DNA from: Anaerolineae bacterium
Lineage (GTDB): Bacteria; Chloroflexota; Anaerolineae; B4-G1; SLSP01
Assembly: GCA_016928755.1 (NCBI GenBank)
Contig: JAFGKB010000246.1
Location: 1 to 6,488 of the forward strand
Direction: 5' to 3'
Length of the DNA: 6,488 bases
A model generated the notes under the pieces. It ran no database searches. It was not told the origin of the DNA and saw nothing but the letters and a program-made list of their open reading frames with translations. Each line of letters starts with the position of its first letter. The first letter of the stretch is position 1. The position numbers were made by a program, and so were the translations under genes. Below are positions 1 through 5,881 of the stretch, in pieces.

Positions 1-6
1 AACAGA

Positions 7-90
7 CCCGTCACCCTGAGCTTGTCGAAGGAGCCTGCCTTGAGCGAAGCCGAAAGGTCTAGATGCCTCGGCTGCGCTCGGCATGACGGG
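7..90. repeat. Intergenic hairpin-type repeat element
   Basis: An 84-bp segment is bounded by 7-bp inverted ends (cccgtca at 7-13, tgacggg at 84-90). Inside it, gagcgaagccga (42-53) pairs with tcggctgcgctc (68-79) with one mismatch, and the stem extends outward with a small bulge (tgcc / ggca). This gives a long hairpin with a loop around aaaggtctagatgcc. The internal motif 'ccctgagcttgtcgaagg' has the look of a dispersed intergenic repeat; from memory, similar sequence is common between genes in Chloroflexota assemblies, which I cannot check here. It encodes nothing recognisable. It lies just downstream of the 3' end of the leftward acetyltransferase gene, so it could also stabilise or end that transcript, but no U-tract follows it on the minus strand. 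Confidence 0.6.
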
Positions 91-148
91 ATTGTAGAGC
101 TGAGCGGGAGACTTTCTTAGTAGCCAACTGTATAGTCTTAAAGGCTAC

Positions 149-643
149 TTACTCCAAGAACTTCTGCACCCAGACAACGTCAAAGGATTGGCCGAATTTA
201 CGGCCAATGTCACGTAGGCGGCCACATTCTATAAAGCCGTGTTTTTTGTGGAAGTTGAGGCTGGGCTGATTTTTGGAGGAGATATGGGCCACCAAGATTT
301 TCATACCCAGTTCCTGGGCGTCAGCCATTAAGCGATTGAATAGAGCAGAACCAATTCCTCTATGGACGTAATCAGAGAGAAGGAAGTAGGTTAACACGCC
401 GGTATGGGCAAAGGTAGCAGACTCATGATAAGGACGCAGTAGGCCGAAACCCACGACTTGCCCATCATCGACTTCAACAACGTAGAAGGGGTAACCCTTA
501 GCGGATTCACAGAACTTCTCAAAGGTCGAAGAACTGGCCTTTTTATCAGGGTAAGCGGCAAAGCTGTGCTCAATGAAATAGTTTAGGATATTGAGAAAGG
601 CTTCTTGATCTGTATCTTGTACAGGTCTGAATGTATAGTCCAT
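149..643 (-). CDS. GNAT N-acetyltransferase, phosphinothricin acetyltransferase-like
   Basis: This 164-residue cytoplasmic protein is a single GNAT domain, which transfers an acetyl group from acetyl-CoA to an amine. The acetyl-CoA pyrophosphate loop is visible as HRGIGSAL (94-101). It is followed by the C-terminal signature of the phosphinothricin/methionine-sulfone acetyltransferase group (COG1247): NQPSLNFHKKHGF (125-137), then RDIGRKFGQSFDVVWVQK (144-161). The usual Arg/Gln three residues before the loop Gly is Val here. Length is typical of the family. The start is supported by AAAGGGAG six bases upstream on the minus strand (650-657). The gene is 127 bp downstream of another leftward GNAT gene, with a long inverted repeat in the gap, so co-transcription is possible but uncertain. 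The true substrate is unknown: family members acetylate phosphinothricin, methionine sulfoximine or other amines, and housekeeping detoxification is as likely as resistance. Confidence 0.9.
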   Translation of the reverse strand: MDYTFRPVQDTDQEAFLNILNYFIEHSFAAYPDKKASSSTFEKFCESAKGYPFYVVEVDDGQVVGFGLLRPYHESATFAHTGVLTYFLLSDYVHRGIGSALFNRLMADAQELGMKILVAHISSKNQPSLNFHKKHGFIECGRLRDIGRKFGQSFDVVWVQKFLE

Positions 644-688
644 TTTTTACTCCCTTTGCAGGCAAGACATCTGCCTAAAATGCTGGAA

Positions 689-753
689 CCTTCCAGGAAG
701 CGACCATCCGAAGCTAAGAAGCTTCTTCTATGGTTTAGAAGCTTCCTGGAAGG
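689..753. repeat. 13-bp perfect inverted repeat with nested palindromes between two GNAT genes
   Basis: The arms ccttccaggaagc (689-701) and gcttcctggaagg (741-753) are exact reverse complements, enclosing 39 bases. The enclosed stretch holds two copies of the 8-bp palindrome gaagcttc (718-725 and 738-745) plus another gaagc (710-714), so several alternative stems can form. A further small inverted repeat, ctggaa/ttccag (684-697), overlaps the left arm. The structure sits between the stop of the 771-1790 gene and the start of the 149-643 gene, both leftward. It could be a processing or termination structure for the first, or a leader structure for the second. No clear U-run follows it in the direction of transcription, which argues against a simple intrinsic terminator. 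Confidence 0.7.
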
Positions 754-770
754 AAAATAGATACAGAGGA

Positions 771-1790
771 TTAGGCCTCAAGGGTTTGAGTACTTATGTC
801 TTCGCCATCACGCAAGACCAACTCAAAAACGTCCGAACGTTCCGCAACATGCATGCCGGATTTCTCATACAGAAGTGTCGCACCAGTAAGGCTCATGGCA
901 TCCACATGAAGAGTCACGCGCTTTTTGCCGCGCCGGTAGAGTTCACCAAAGCTATGGTGCAATAACGCCAACCCTATCCCTTTGCGCCGCCAATCACGCT
1001 GCACACCGAGGGATTTCACATAGCCCATCTCGGGGTCTTCAACCCTGAAGCCGGTGCATAAGGATACACCGGCAATCCGGTCTCCATCCAGCGCCAGGAA
1101 CCACAGAGAGGGGTCAAAATGTTCGTCATTGTCGGTCCAGTGTACCCAGGATTTATAATCTTCCTCGTAAGATTTCTCAACAAAACCCCAATGGTCTTGG
1201 AAGATATCCCGTTCAGCCTGGACCAGAGCGTGCATCTGAGTTGCCCGGTCGAAAGTACGGATGACAATACCCTCGGGGAAACGCGGTTCCGGTGGCGGGC
1301 TATCCATGTCGATCTGCATACGGAACATATGGCGTATCAGATCATAGTTGTGTTCTAACAACAAATCATGGATATGCTCAACCTGCTGTAGATAGTCCTG
1401 GCGAACTACTACCCGCGTTCCTTCCGGGGCCGACAGCATAATTTCACGACCACGGGTAGCAATCCACTCTGTCAGATAATGAGCCAAATCTAATCCCTTA
1501 TATTCAGGATGGATGAACATCCAGCCGAACAGACGGACATAAGGGGGTTCAGCCCATATCCCGACATCGGCAACTAACCGGCCATCTGGCGCGAAGACAA
1601 AACGGACATTCTTTTCCCTATTACTGTAAGGGGATTTCCATTCCGACTCAATATCGGCAGCCTCAAAACGGGGCTTACCGGTTAAATCTACAAAGTAAGC
1701 ATTTAACAAATCAACATCAGCCTGTAAATCATCGAATGTTGGCGGACGAACGGTGAACCCGTCGGGTAAGTTATATGTATGTTCTTTCAT
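771..1790 (-). CDS. Two-domain GNAT family N-acetyltransferase
   Basis: This 339-residue protein has two GNAT folds in tandem, the layout seen in mycothiol synthase (MshD)-like and related acetyltransferases. The N-terminal domain (about 12-160) has a weak cofactor loop (EYKGLDLAHYL, 96-106) that lacks the canonical glycine pattern, so it is probably structural or degenerate. The C-terminal domain (about 174-327) looks active: beta-4 and the loop read SLGVQRDWRRKGIGLALL (260-277), with R268-x-x-G271-x-G273, followed by the alpha-4 region LTGATLLYEKSGMHV (301-315). There is no signal peptide or membrane segment, so it should be cytoplasmic. AAGGAG (1795-1800 on the minus strand) lies only four bases from the ATG, a rather short spacing. 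A 14-bp stem-loop 42 bp upstream of the start may sit in its leader. The substrate cannot be read from sequence, and MshD activity itself is doubtful outside Actinobacteria. Confidence 0.88.
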   Translation of the reverse strand: MKEHTYNLPDGFTVRPPTFDDLQADVDLLNAYFVDLTGKPRFEAADIESEWKSPYSNREKNVRFVFAPDGRLVADVGIWAEPPYVRLFGWMFIHPEYKGLDLAHYLTEWIATRGREIMLSAPEGTRVVVRQDYLQQVEHIHDLLLEHNYDLIRHMFRMQIDMDSPPPEPRFPEGIVIRTFDRATQMHALVQAERDIFQDHWGFVEKSYEEDYKSWVHWTDNDEHFDPSLWFLALDGDRIAGVSLCTGFRVEDPEMGYVKSLGVQRDWRRKGIGLALLHHSFGELYRRGKKRVTLHVDAMSLTGATLLYEKSGMHVAERSDVFELVLRDGEDISTQTLEA

Positions 1791-1831
1791 AGTGCTCCTT
1801 TTACAACGTTATATCTGGTAAAACACTCAAA

Positions 1832-1870
1832 GGTAATGGGCGGACAGTCCCCCACCGTCCGCCCATTACC
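1832..1870 (-). terminator. Strong stem-loop: intrinsic terminator or leader attenuator
   Basis: The arms at 1832-1845 (ggtaatgggcggac) and 1857-1870 (gtccgcccattacc) are perfect 14-bp reverse complements around an 11-base loop. Read leftward, the stem is followed by TTTGAGTGTTTT, a moderately U-rich tail, so a Rho-independent terminator on the minus strand fits. On the plus strand a purine-rich aagggaagg follows, so it would not work that way. It lies 250 bp past the peptidase stop and 42 bp before the next leftward start codon. It could therefore end readthrough from the peptidase gene or act as a conditional stop in the leader of the GNAT gene. Sequence alone does not decide between these. 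Confidence 0.5.
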
Positions 1871-1909
1871 AAGGGAAGGTTCTAACCCCAAATTCCACAG
1901 GGTATTATG

Positions 1910-1939
1910 CTTATACTGATGGCTGTAGCATAAACACAA
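1910..1939 (-). promoter_or_regulatory. Possible leftward promoter for the two-domain GNAT gene
   Basis: On the minus strand, TTGTGT (1934-1939) and TATAAG (1910-1915) are separated by 18 bases, a poor -35 with a good -10. An inverted repeat (ttatgct/agcataa, 1905-1933) overlaps the -10. If real, transcription would begin near 1903 and the 1832-1870 stem-loop would lie in a leader of about 110 bases. The motif match is weak and could be chance in AT-rich sequence. Confidence 0.25.
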
Positions 1940-2119
1940 ACGATAGACCTTCAAGGGAGAAAAAGAAAACGACTATCATATTGTTAATCCCTTATATCCT
2001 AAACCCTTTATAGCATAGCAAATAATGCTCAAAACTGCATCCGGCAGGTGGTCAAGTTTATACTGGCTAGATGGGGAATCTTCCACCTGGCCAGTGGTAG
2101 GGGTGTAATTTACGGCCTT

Positions 2120-3634
2120 TTACTCAGGATAAACCCACTTTTCAAAAAGTGGGGTCAAGTCACAATCACATTCCGCCTCGGCCAGTTGTTTGAAACCTTC
2201 CCCAGAAGCAATATCCCACTTATAGGTCTCATAATAACGGCGCATAAAGCTATCAAAGGTATCTTGCCCGATCTCCTCAGCAAGAGCGGTGACAAAGAGT
2301 GGCCCGCGGCCGTAGACAATTGCGCCATATTCGGCCCCTTCGTACTCTCCCACCGGCAGGCCAATGGGTATATCGGGGTCATCAACTCGCTCGAGGCGTT
2401 GCGACCATGACGCGCGATAGCTGCCGGCTGCGGAGACTCCTTGCACATCGACATAATAGAGGCCGGTGACATACTGAACCACCGCCTCATCCACCCACGG
2501 CTCATCAACCTGGTCATTGCCCACGGTATTATAGAACCACTGGTGAGCGACCTCATGGGCCACAGTGGACTCCTGGATAATCAACGCAGGGAGACCGGAG
2601 ACCATACCAGCGGGGTCATAGAGATTCAATGAGATTGCAATAAGACCAGAATACTCCATACCCAGGGCTTGCATAGGAGTGGCGACAACGTCTAGCTCAG
2701 TGTAGGGATAGGGACCAAATCGTTGATTGTAAGTGACCAAAGCCGCCACGGCACGCTCAAGGGCCAGAGATCCACCCTCAGAGTGCTCAGGGAAGGCATA
2801 ACTGTTTATCGTGGTCTCTCCCATTACCTGGGAGTTCACCGCATAACGGTCACTGGAAGCAATATAGAAATCCCGAGATGGCCCCGAAGCAAAAGTGAGA
2901 ATCTGCCGGTCGCTTTCGTATTCGTGGCCGACCTCAACCCCGGACGCAATCACGACATAAGTCTCCGGTGCCGTGACCCGGACCAGGTAGAAGCTGGCGT
3001 CAAGGTGGGTGACATCACCGGCATGAGGTGGTAATTCGATATTCCAGCCCTCATCATCATAGACGGCAATCACGGGATAAGCTTCATCCAGGACAAGAAC
3101 ATTATCGAAATAGCCGAAAAGCCCGTAATTGCCCCCCATCTCACGGGGGATAGTAACAGTGAAATCCATGCTAATAACGACACTTTCCCCTGGCATAAGG
3201 GGCGCGGCAAGGGGGACGCGCAGCACGCTATCCTCAACCAAATAGTCCGGCGTAACCTCTTGACCATCGACCTGGACATTGGAGACCACGCTCTCTCCCC
3301 CGGAGATGTTGGCATAGAGACGGAAGTAAACCTCATCCAAGGCCACATCTTCCTGATTAGTATAGCGCACCTCTTCATAACCGGTCACCTGTTTAAAATC
3401 ACCCGGTATTTGGACATCAAGATGGTAAATGCTGGCCCCGGTCATTTCATCGAGTATATGATGTTCTGATTCAACCAAGCACTCTTTAAAGAGTGTGTAA
3501 TCATCCCAATTAATATCCAAAGGGGGCGTAGTAATGCGCTCCGGGGGGCGAGATGTTATAGGCATAGCGGATACACGACAACCCATAATTGACAGTGAAA
3601 ATACCACAAACAGGAATAGTAGCTTCTTGATCAT
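2120..3634 (-). CDS. M1-family zinc metallopeptidase, probable lipoprotein
   Basis: This 504-residue protein has the gluzincin zinc site of M1 aminopeptidases: HEVAH at 360-364, with the third ligand Glu383 in PWVDEAVVQY exactly 18 residues on. Y441 (IVYGRGPLF) sits where M1 enzymes have the transition-state tyrosine. The substrate-binding GxMEN loop is replaced by GMEYSG (325-330). Residues 75-260 form the beta-rich N-terminal domain and about 285-470 the catalytic domain. There is no large C-terminal domain, and the length fits the compact bacterial M1 group. The N-terminus has KK followed by a hydrophobic stretch and SIMGC with Cys19, a plausible lipobox, so the enzyme is probably membrane-anchored outside the cytoplasm and may trim peptides there. 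AAGGAG (3645-3650 on the minus strand) lies 10 bases from the ATG. The gene is divergent from the DegV gene. Exact peptide preference is unknown. Confidence 0.92.
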   Translation of the reverse strand: MIKKLLFLFVVFSLSIMGCRVSAMPITSRPPERITTPPLDINWDDYTLFKECLVESEHHILDEMTGASIYHLDVQIPGDFKQVTGYEEVRYTNQEDVALDEVYFRLYANISGGESVVSNVQVDGQEVTPDYLVEDSVLRVPLAAPLMPGESVVISMDFTVTIPREMGGNYGLFGYFDNVLVLDEAYPVIAVYDDEGWNIELPPHAGDVTHLDASFYLVRVTAPETYVVIASGVEVGHEYESDRQILTFASGPSRDFYIASSDRYAVNSQVMGETTINSYAFPEHSEGGSLALERAVAALVTYNQRFGPYPYTELDVVATPMQALGMEYSGLIAISLNLYDPAGMVSGLPALIIQESTVAHEVAHQWFYNTVGNDQVDEPWVDEAVVQYVTGLYYVDVQGVSAAGSYRASWSQRLERVDDPDIPIGLPVGEYEGAEYGAIVYGRGPLFVTALAEEIGQDTFDSFMRRYYETYKWDIASGEGFKQLAEAECDCDLTPLFEKWVYPE

Positions 3635-3741
3635 TTGAGTTACACTCCTTACTTAAATCACGCATTATGCGTATAACCGAATTTCACAGATTAAAAGATG
3701 GGATAATTGTAAGATGTGAGGCGAATTTTGTGTTTTATCTT

Positions 3742-3770
3742 CCCTTTTACTTTATAATAGTATAAAAGGG
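3742..3770. repeat. 8-bp inverted repeat flanking a TATAAT in the divergent region
   Basis: The arms ccctttta (3742-3749) and taaaaggg (3763-3770) are exact reverse complements. The 13-base interval contains a consensus TATAAT (3753-3758) on the plus strand, without a good -35 (TTGTGT at 3728-3733 is 19 bases away). The minus strand also offers TATACT (3759-3764). The region between the divergent peptidase and DegV genes must hold at least one promoter in each direction. This repeat could be an operator over one of them, but the assignment is a guess. Confidence 0.35.
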
Positions 3771-3798
3771 TGTGGTTGGTTCATTTTATAACGTGCGC

Positions 3799-3825
3799 TT
3801 GCAATTGAGGGTTTTGTGGTATAAA
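3799..3825 (+). promoter_or_regulatory. Likely promoter of the first DegV gene (extended -10)
   Basis: A -10 element TATAAA (3820-3825) is preceded by TG one base upstream (TGgTATAAA, 3817-3825), an extended -10. TTGCAA (3799-3804) is a possible -35 with a short 15-base spacer. The start point would be near 3832, giving a leader of about 90 bases before the ATG at 3921. The -10 overlaps the left arm of an inverted repeat (3812-3850), which suggests repressor or structural control. Confidence 0.45.
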
Positions 3826-3850
3826 AATAGTATAAACATGTACCACAATA
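3812..3850. repeat. Inverted repeat overlapping the DegV promoter
   Basis: ttttgtggta (3812-3821) and taccacaata (3841-3850) are reverse complements at 9 of 10 positions, with tgtggta/taccaca (3815-3821 / 3841-3847) perfect. The spacer is 19 bases. The left arm includes the TG and the first bases of the -10 element, and the right arm falls just after the expected start of transcription. This is the geometry of an operator flanking a promoter. Confidence 0.5.
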
Positions 3851-3920
3851 AGCCTATAAAACGGCGTCTTCACTGTAATCAAGACTCTACCACATTAGAC
3901 AGGCCATAAGGAGAGAAAAG

Positions 3921-4790
3921 ATGCAAATAGTAACGGATAGTGGGATGGATCTTCCCCAGGAGAAGATCGAAGAGTATGATATTCATATCGTGCCACACAG
4001 AATCAGCATTGGCGGAAAGACTTATTTAAGCAACGTCGATCTTTTTCCCCCGGACCTCTATCGCCTGCTGGAAGAGACCGGTGAGATGCCGATTACGTCA
4101 GTGCCCTCGGCAGGTGATTTCGCCGAGATGTACCGCAAGCTGGCAAAAGACGATCCTGAGATTCTGTCGATTCATATGTCCTCTGGATTGAGTGCTCCGG
4201 TCAATGCGGCAACAGCGGCCAAGCAGATGGTGCCCGAAATCGATGTTACGATAGTGGATACCAAGACGTTATCGGCGGTGTTGGGCTGGATGGTCTCCGC
4301 GGCCGCGCGCGCGATCCGGGCCGGCTGGAATAAGGAACGGATTATCAAGATGATTCATCAACTTGGCGATGTGAGTGAGAGCAACTACACACTGGACGAG
4401 CTGAAATACCTGGTCCACGGGGGACGTATCAGCCATATGGAGGGCTTGCTCGCCTCGGCACTGAATCTCCGCCCGATTATTGAAGTAGAGAAGGTAGGAG
4501 GTACTTATGCACAAGTTAGCATCACACGCACATTTAAGCGAGCTTTGCAAGGATTGGTAAACCAGGTGAAGAAGCATCACGCGCCGGGCACTGCGCTGTT
4601 AATGCAATTAGGCCATGCACACAACCCGGATGCGGTACAGCAGCTTTTTGATATGTTAGACCCGCTTTATGATTGCCGGTGGATGCCAACGTGTCCTATG
4701 ACGGCGATGATGGGCGCGCATACCGGGCCGACGATGACAGGGGTGGCCTATGCTGCACTGGCGGATTTGCCGGAGATGCCGCCGGAGTAA
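3921..4790 (+). CDS. DegV family fatty-acid-binding protein, copy 1
   Basis: This 289-residue protein spans the whole DegV/FakB fold, with the length usual for the family. Family motifs appear in order: TDSGMDLP (5-12), TSVPSAGDF (59-67), HMSSGLSA (85-92), VDTKTLSAVLG (112-122), YLVHGGRISHMEGLLASALNLRPII (starting at 163) and GAHTGPTMTGVAY (265-277). In characterised members these segments bind one fatty acid and present its carboxylate to the kinase FakA for phosphorylation. That role is known for the family and inferred here; no fakA gene is in the window. There is no signal peptide, so it should be cytoplasmic. AAGGAG (3908-3913) lies seven bases before the ATG. A near-identical paralogue follows 214 bp downstream, with a palindromic tandem repeat between them. 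The gene is divergent from the M1 peptidase. Confidence 0.93.
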   Translation: MQIVTDSGMDLPQEKIEEYDIHIVPHRISIGGKTYLSNVDLFPPDLYRLLEETGEMPITSVPSAGDFAEMYRKLAKDDPEILSIHMSSGLSAPVNAATAAKQMVPEIDVTIVDTKTLSAVLGWMVSAAARAIRAGWNKERIIKMIHQLGDVSESNYTLDELKYLVHGGRISHMEGLLASALNLRPIIEVEKVGGTYAQVSITRTFKRALQGLVNQVKKHHAPGTALLMQLGHAHNPDAVQQLFDMLDPLYDCRWMPTCPMTAMMGAHTGPTMTGVAYAALADLPEMPPE

Positions 4791-4797
4791 AACCACT

Positions 4798-4984
4798 GCT
4801 TGAAGGGGGCTGTCAAGTCCCCGCTTGGCTAGGGGAGGTTCTGGACTTGGCAGTCCAGAAGGAGCGGGTATTATGAACGCTCGAAGGGGACTGCCAAGTT
4901 CCCGCTTGGCTAGGGGAGGTTCTGGACTTGGCAGTCCAGAACGAGCGGGTATTATGAACGCTCGAAGGGGACTGCCAAGTCCCC
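4798..4984. repeat. Tandem array (2.3 copies, 81-bp period) of palindromic elements
   Basis: Two full 81-bp units (4798-4878 and 4879-4959) and a 25-bp partial third (4960-4984) nearly fill the gap between the two DegV genes. Each unit contains hairpin 1, gggg(a/g)ct...agt(c/t)ccc (4805-4822 in unit 1; 4967-4984, perfect, in unit 3), and hairpin 2, ttctggac-ttggca-gtccagaa (4839-4860 and 4920-4941). The cores of the two hairpins are themselves reverse complements: ggactgccaagtcc against ggacttggcagtcc, exact for 4969-4982 versus 4924-4937. A third pair, cgagcg/cgctcg (4942-4947 / 4959-4964), spans the unit joint. The unit can also be read as a 70-bp element with cgctcg...cgagcg ends separated by ggtattatgaa. 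No open frame here looks like a gene. It could be an intergenic palindromic repeat family, a terminator or processing structure, or a miniature mobile element. Confidence 0.85.
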
Positions 4985-5004
4985 ATTCATGATAAGAGGG
5001 AAAA

Positions 5005-5874
5005 ATGCAAATTGTAACAGATAGTGGAATGGATCTTCCACAAGAGAAAATTGAGGAATACGGAATACACATTATCCCGCATAAGATCACCCTGGCAGGG
5101 AAAACTTACCTAAGCAATGTCGATATTTTCCCTGGGGACCTCTATCGCCTGCTAGAAGAAACCGGCGGAATGCCGGTCACGGCCACACCCTCGGTAGGGG
5201 ATTTTGTGGAGATGTACCGCAAGCTGGCAAAGGATGACCCGGATATTCTATCACTCCATATGTCCTCCGGGTTAAGTGCAACGATTAATGGCGCAATAGT
5301 GGCTGAGGAGATGGTACCAGAGGCTAATATTACCGTGGTAGATACTAAAATGCTGTCAGCAGTATTGGGCTGGATGGTAGAAGCAGCCGCACGGGCGATA
5401 CGGGCCGGATGGGACAAAGAACGTATTATTAATATGATTTACCAGCTCAGGGATGCCAGCGAGAGCAATTACACACTGGACGAGCTAAAGTACCTGGTCC
5501 ACGGAGGACGCATCAGCCATATGAAAGGTTTGATTGCCTCGGCATTGAATCTACACCCACTTATTGGTGTAGAAAAGGTAGGCGGAACTTATGCACAACT
5601 GGGCATTGCACGGACGTTTAGGCGGGCATTGAAGGGCTTAGTGAATCAGGTCAAAAGACGCCATAAACCGGGCACGGCGATGTTGATGCAGTTAGGGCAT
5701 GGGTATAACCCCGATGCAGTACAACAGCTTTTTGATATGCTGAATCCGCTTTATGACTGTACATGGCTGCCGACATGCCAGATGACGGCGGTGTTGGGTG
5801 CACATACCGGGCCGACAATGGTGGGTGTGGCCTATGCAGCGATAGCAGATTTGCCGGAGATGCCGCCGGAATAA
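5005..5874 (+). CDS. DegV family fatty-acid-binding protein, copy 2
   Basis: This is a 289-residue paralogue of the gene at 3921-4790, aligned without any gap. By eye I count about 58 substitutions, so roughly 80% identity. All family motifs are kept: TDSGMDLP (5-12), TPSVGDF (61-67), HMSSGLSA (85-92), VDTKMLSAVLG (112-122), YLVHGGRISH (163-172) and GAHTGPTM (265-272). Changes near the probable acyl pocket include S60A, V61T, I84L, P93T and V94I, so the two proteins may prefer different acyl chains, as FakB1 and FakB2 do in Staphylococcus aureus. The ribosome site is GAGG (4996-4999), five bases from the ATG and weaker than that of copy 1. No separate promoter is evident in the 214-bp gap, so transcription from the first gene through the repeat array is likely. 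Copy 2 uses visibly more A/T in third positions than copy 1. Confidence 0.93.
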   Translation: MQIVTDSGMDLPQEKIEEYGIHIIPHKITLAGKTYLSNVDIFPGDLYRLLEETGGMPVTATPSVGDFVEMYRKLAKDDPDILSLHMSSGLSATINGAIVAEEMVPEANITVVDTKMLSAVLGWMVEAAARAIRAGWDKERIINMIYQLRDASESNYTLDELKYLVHGGRISHMKGLIASALNLHPLIGVEKVGGTYAQLGIARTFRRALKGLVNQVKRRHKPGTAMLMQLGHGYNPDAVQQLFDMLNPLYDCTWLPTCQMTAVLGAHTGPTMVGVAYAAIADLPEMPPE

Positions 5875-5881
5875 GTATGGA

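Larger units (their letters stand above)
1791..2119. other. 329-bp intergenic region between GNAT and M1 peptidase genes
   Basis: No convincing gene is present. I see four inverted repeats. The first is the 14-bp perfect repeat at 1832-1870. The second is ttatgct/agcataa (1905-1911 / 1927-1933), overlapping a possible leftward promoter. The third is a weak agcat/atgct pair (2012-2016 / 2024-2028). The fourth is actggctag/ctggccagt (2062-2070 / 2087-2095, one G-U pair), about 25 bp past the peptidase stop codon. The last could protect or end the peptidase mRNA, although no U-tract follows it in the leftward direction. The middle (about 1935-2040) is AT-rich and otherwise featureless. No tRNA or recognisable riboswitch was seen. 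Confidence 0.6.

Noticed and set aside
119..149. Stem agtagcc/ggctact (119-125 / 143-149) as terminator of the 149-643 gene
   Set aside because: The 7-bp stem overlaps the stop codon and is followed leftward by AAGAAAG rather than a U-tract, so it is too weak to call.
1900..2040. tRNA, small RNA or riboswitch in the GNAT-peptidase gap
   Set aside because: I found no cloverleaf, T-loop consensus or recognisable riboswitch core on either strand, only scattered short inverted repeats.
2048..2410. Rightward 120-codon open frame overlapping the peptidase 3' end
   Set aside because: It lies antisense to the well-supported M1 coding sequence, with no recognisable domain and no convincing ribosome site.
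3661..3671. Short palindrome cgcattatgcg upstream of the peptidase gene
   Set aside because: Five-base arms are easily expected by chance, and nothing nearby supports a promoter assignment.
4798..4984. CRISPR array
   Set aside because: The units are contiguous 81-bp tandem copies with no unique spacers between short repeats, and there are no cas genes.
4656..5090. Leftward 144-codon open frame containing 27-residue repeats
   Set aside because: The repeats arise because the 81-bp tandem unit is a multiple of three. The frame overlaps both DegV genes antisense and starts inside copy 2. The composition (Pro, Arg and Leu repeats) is not protein-like.
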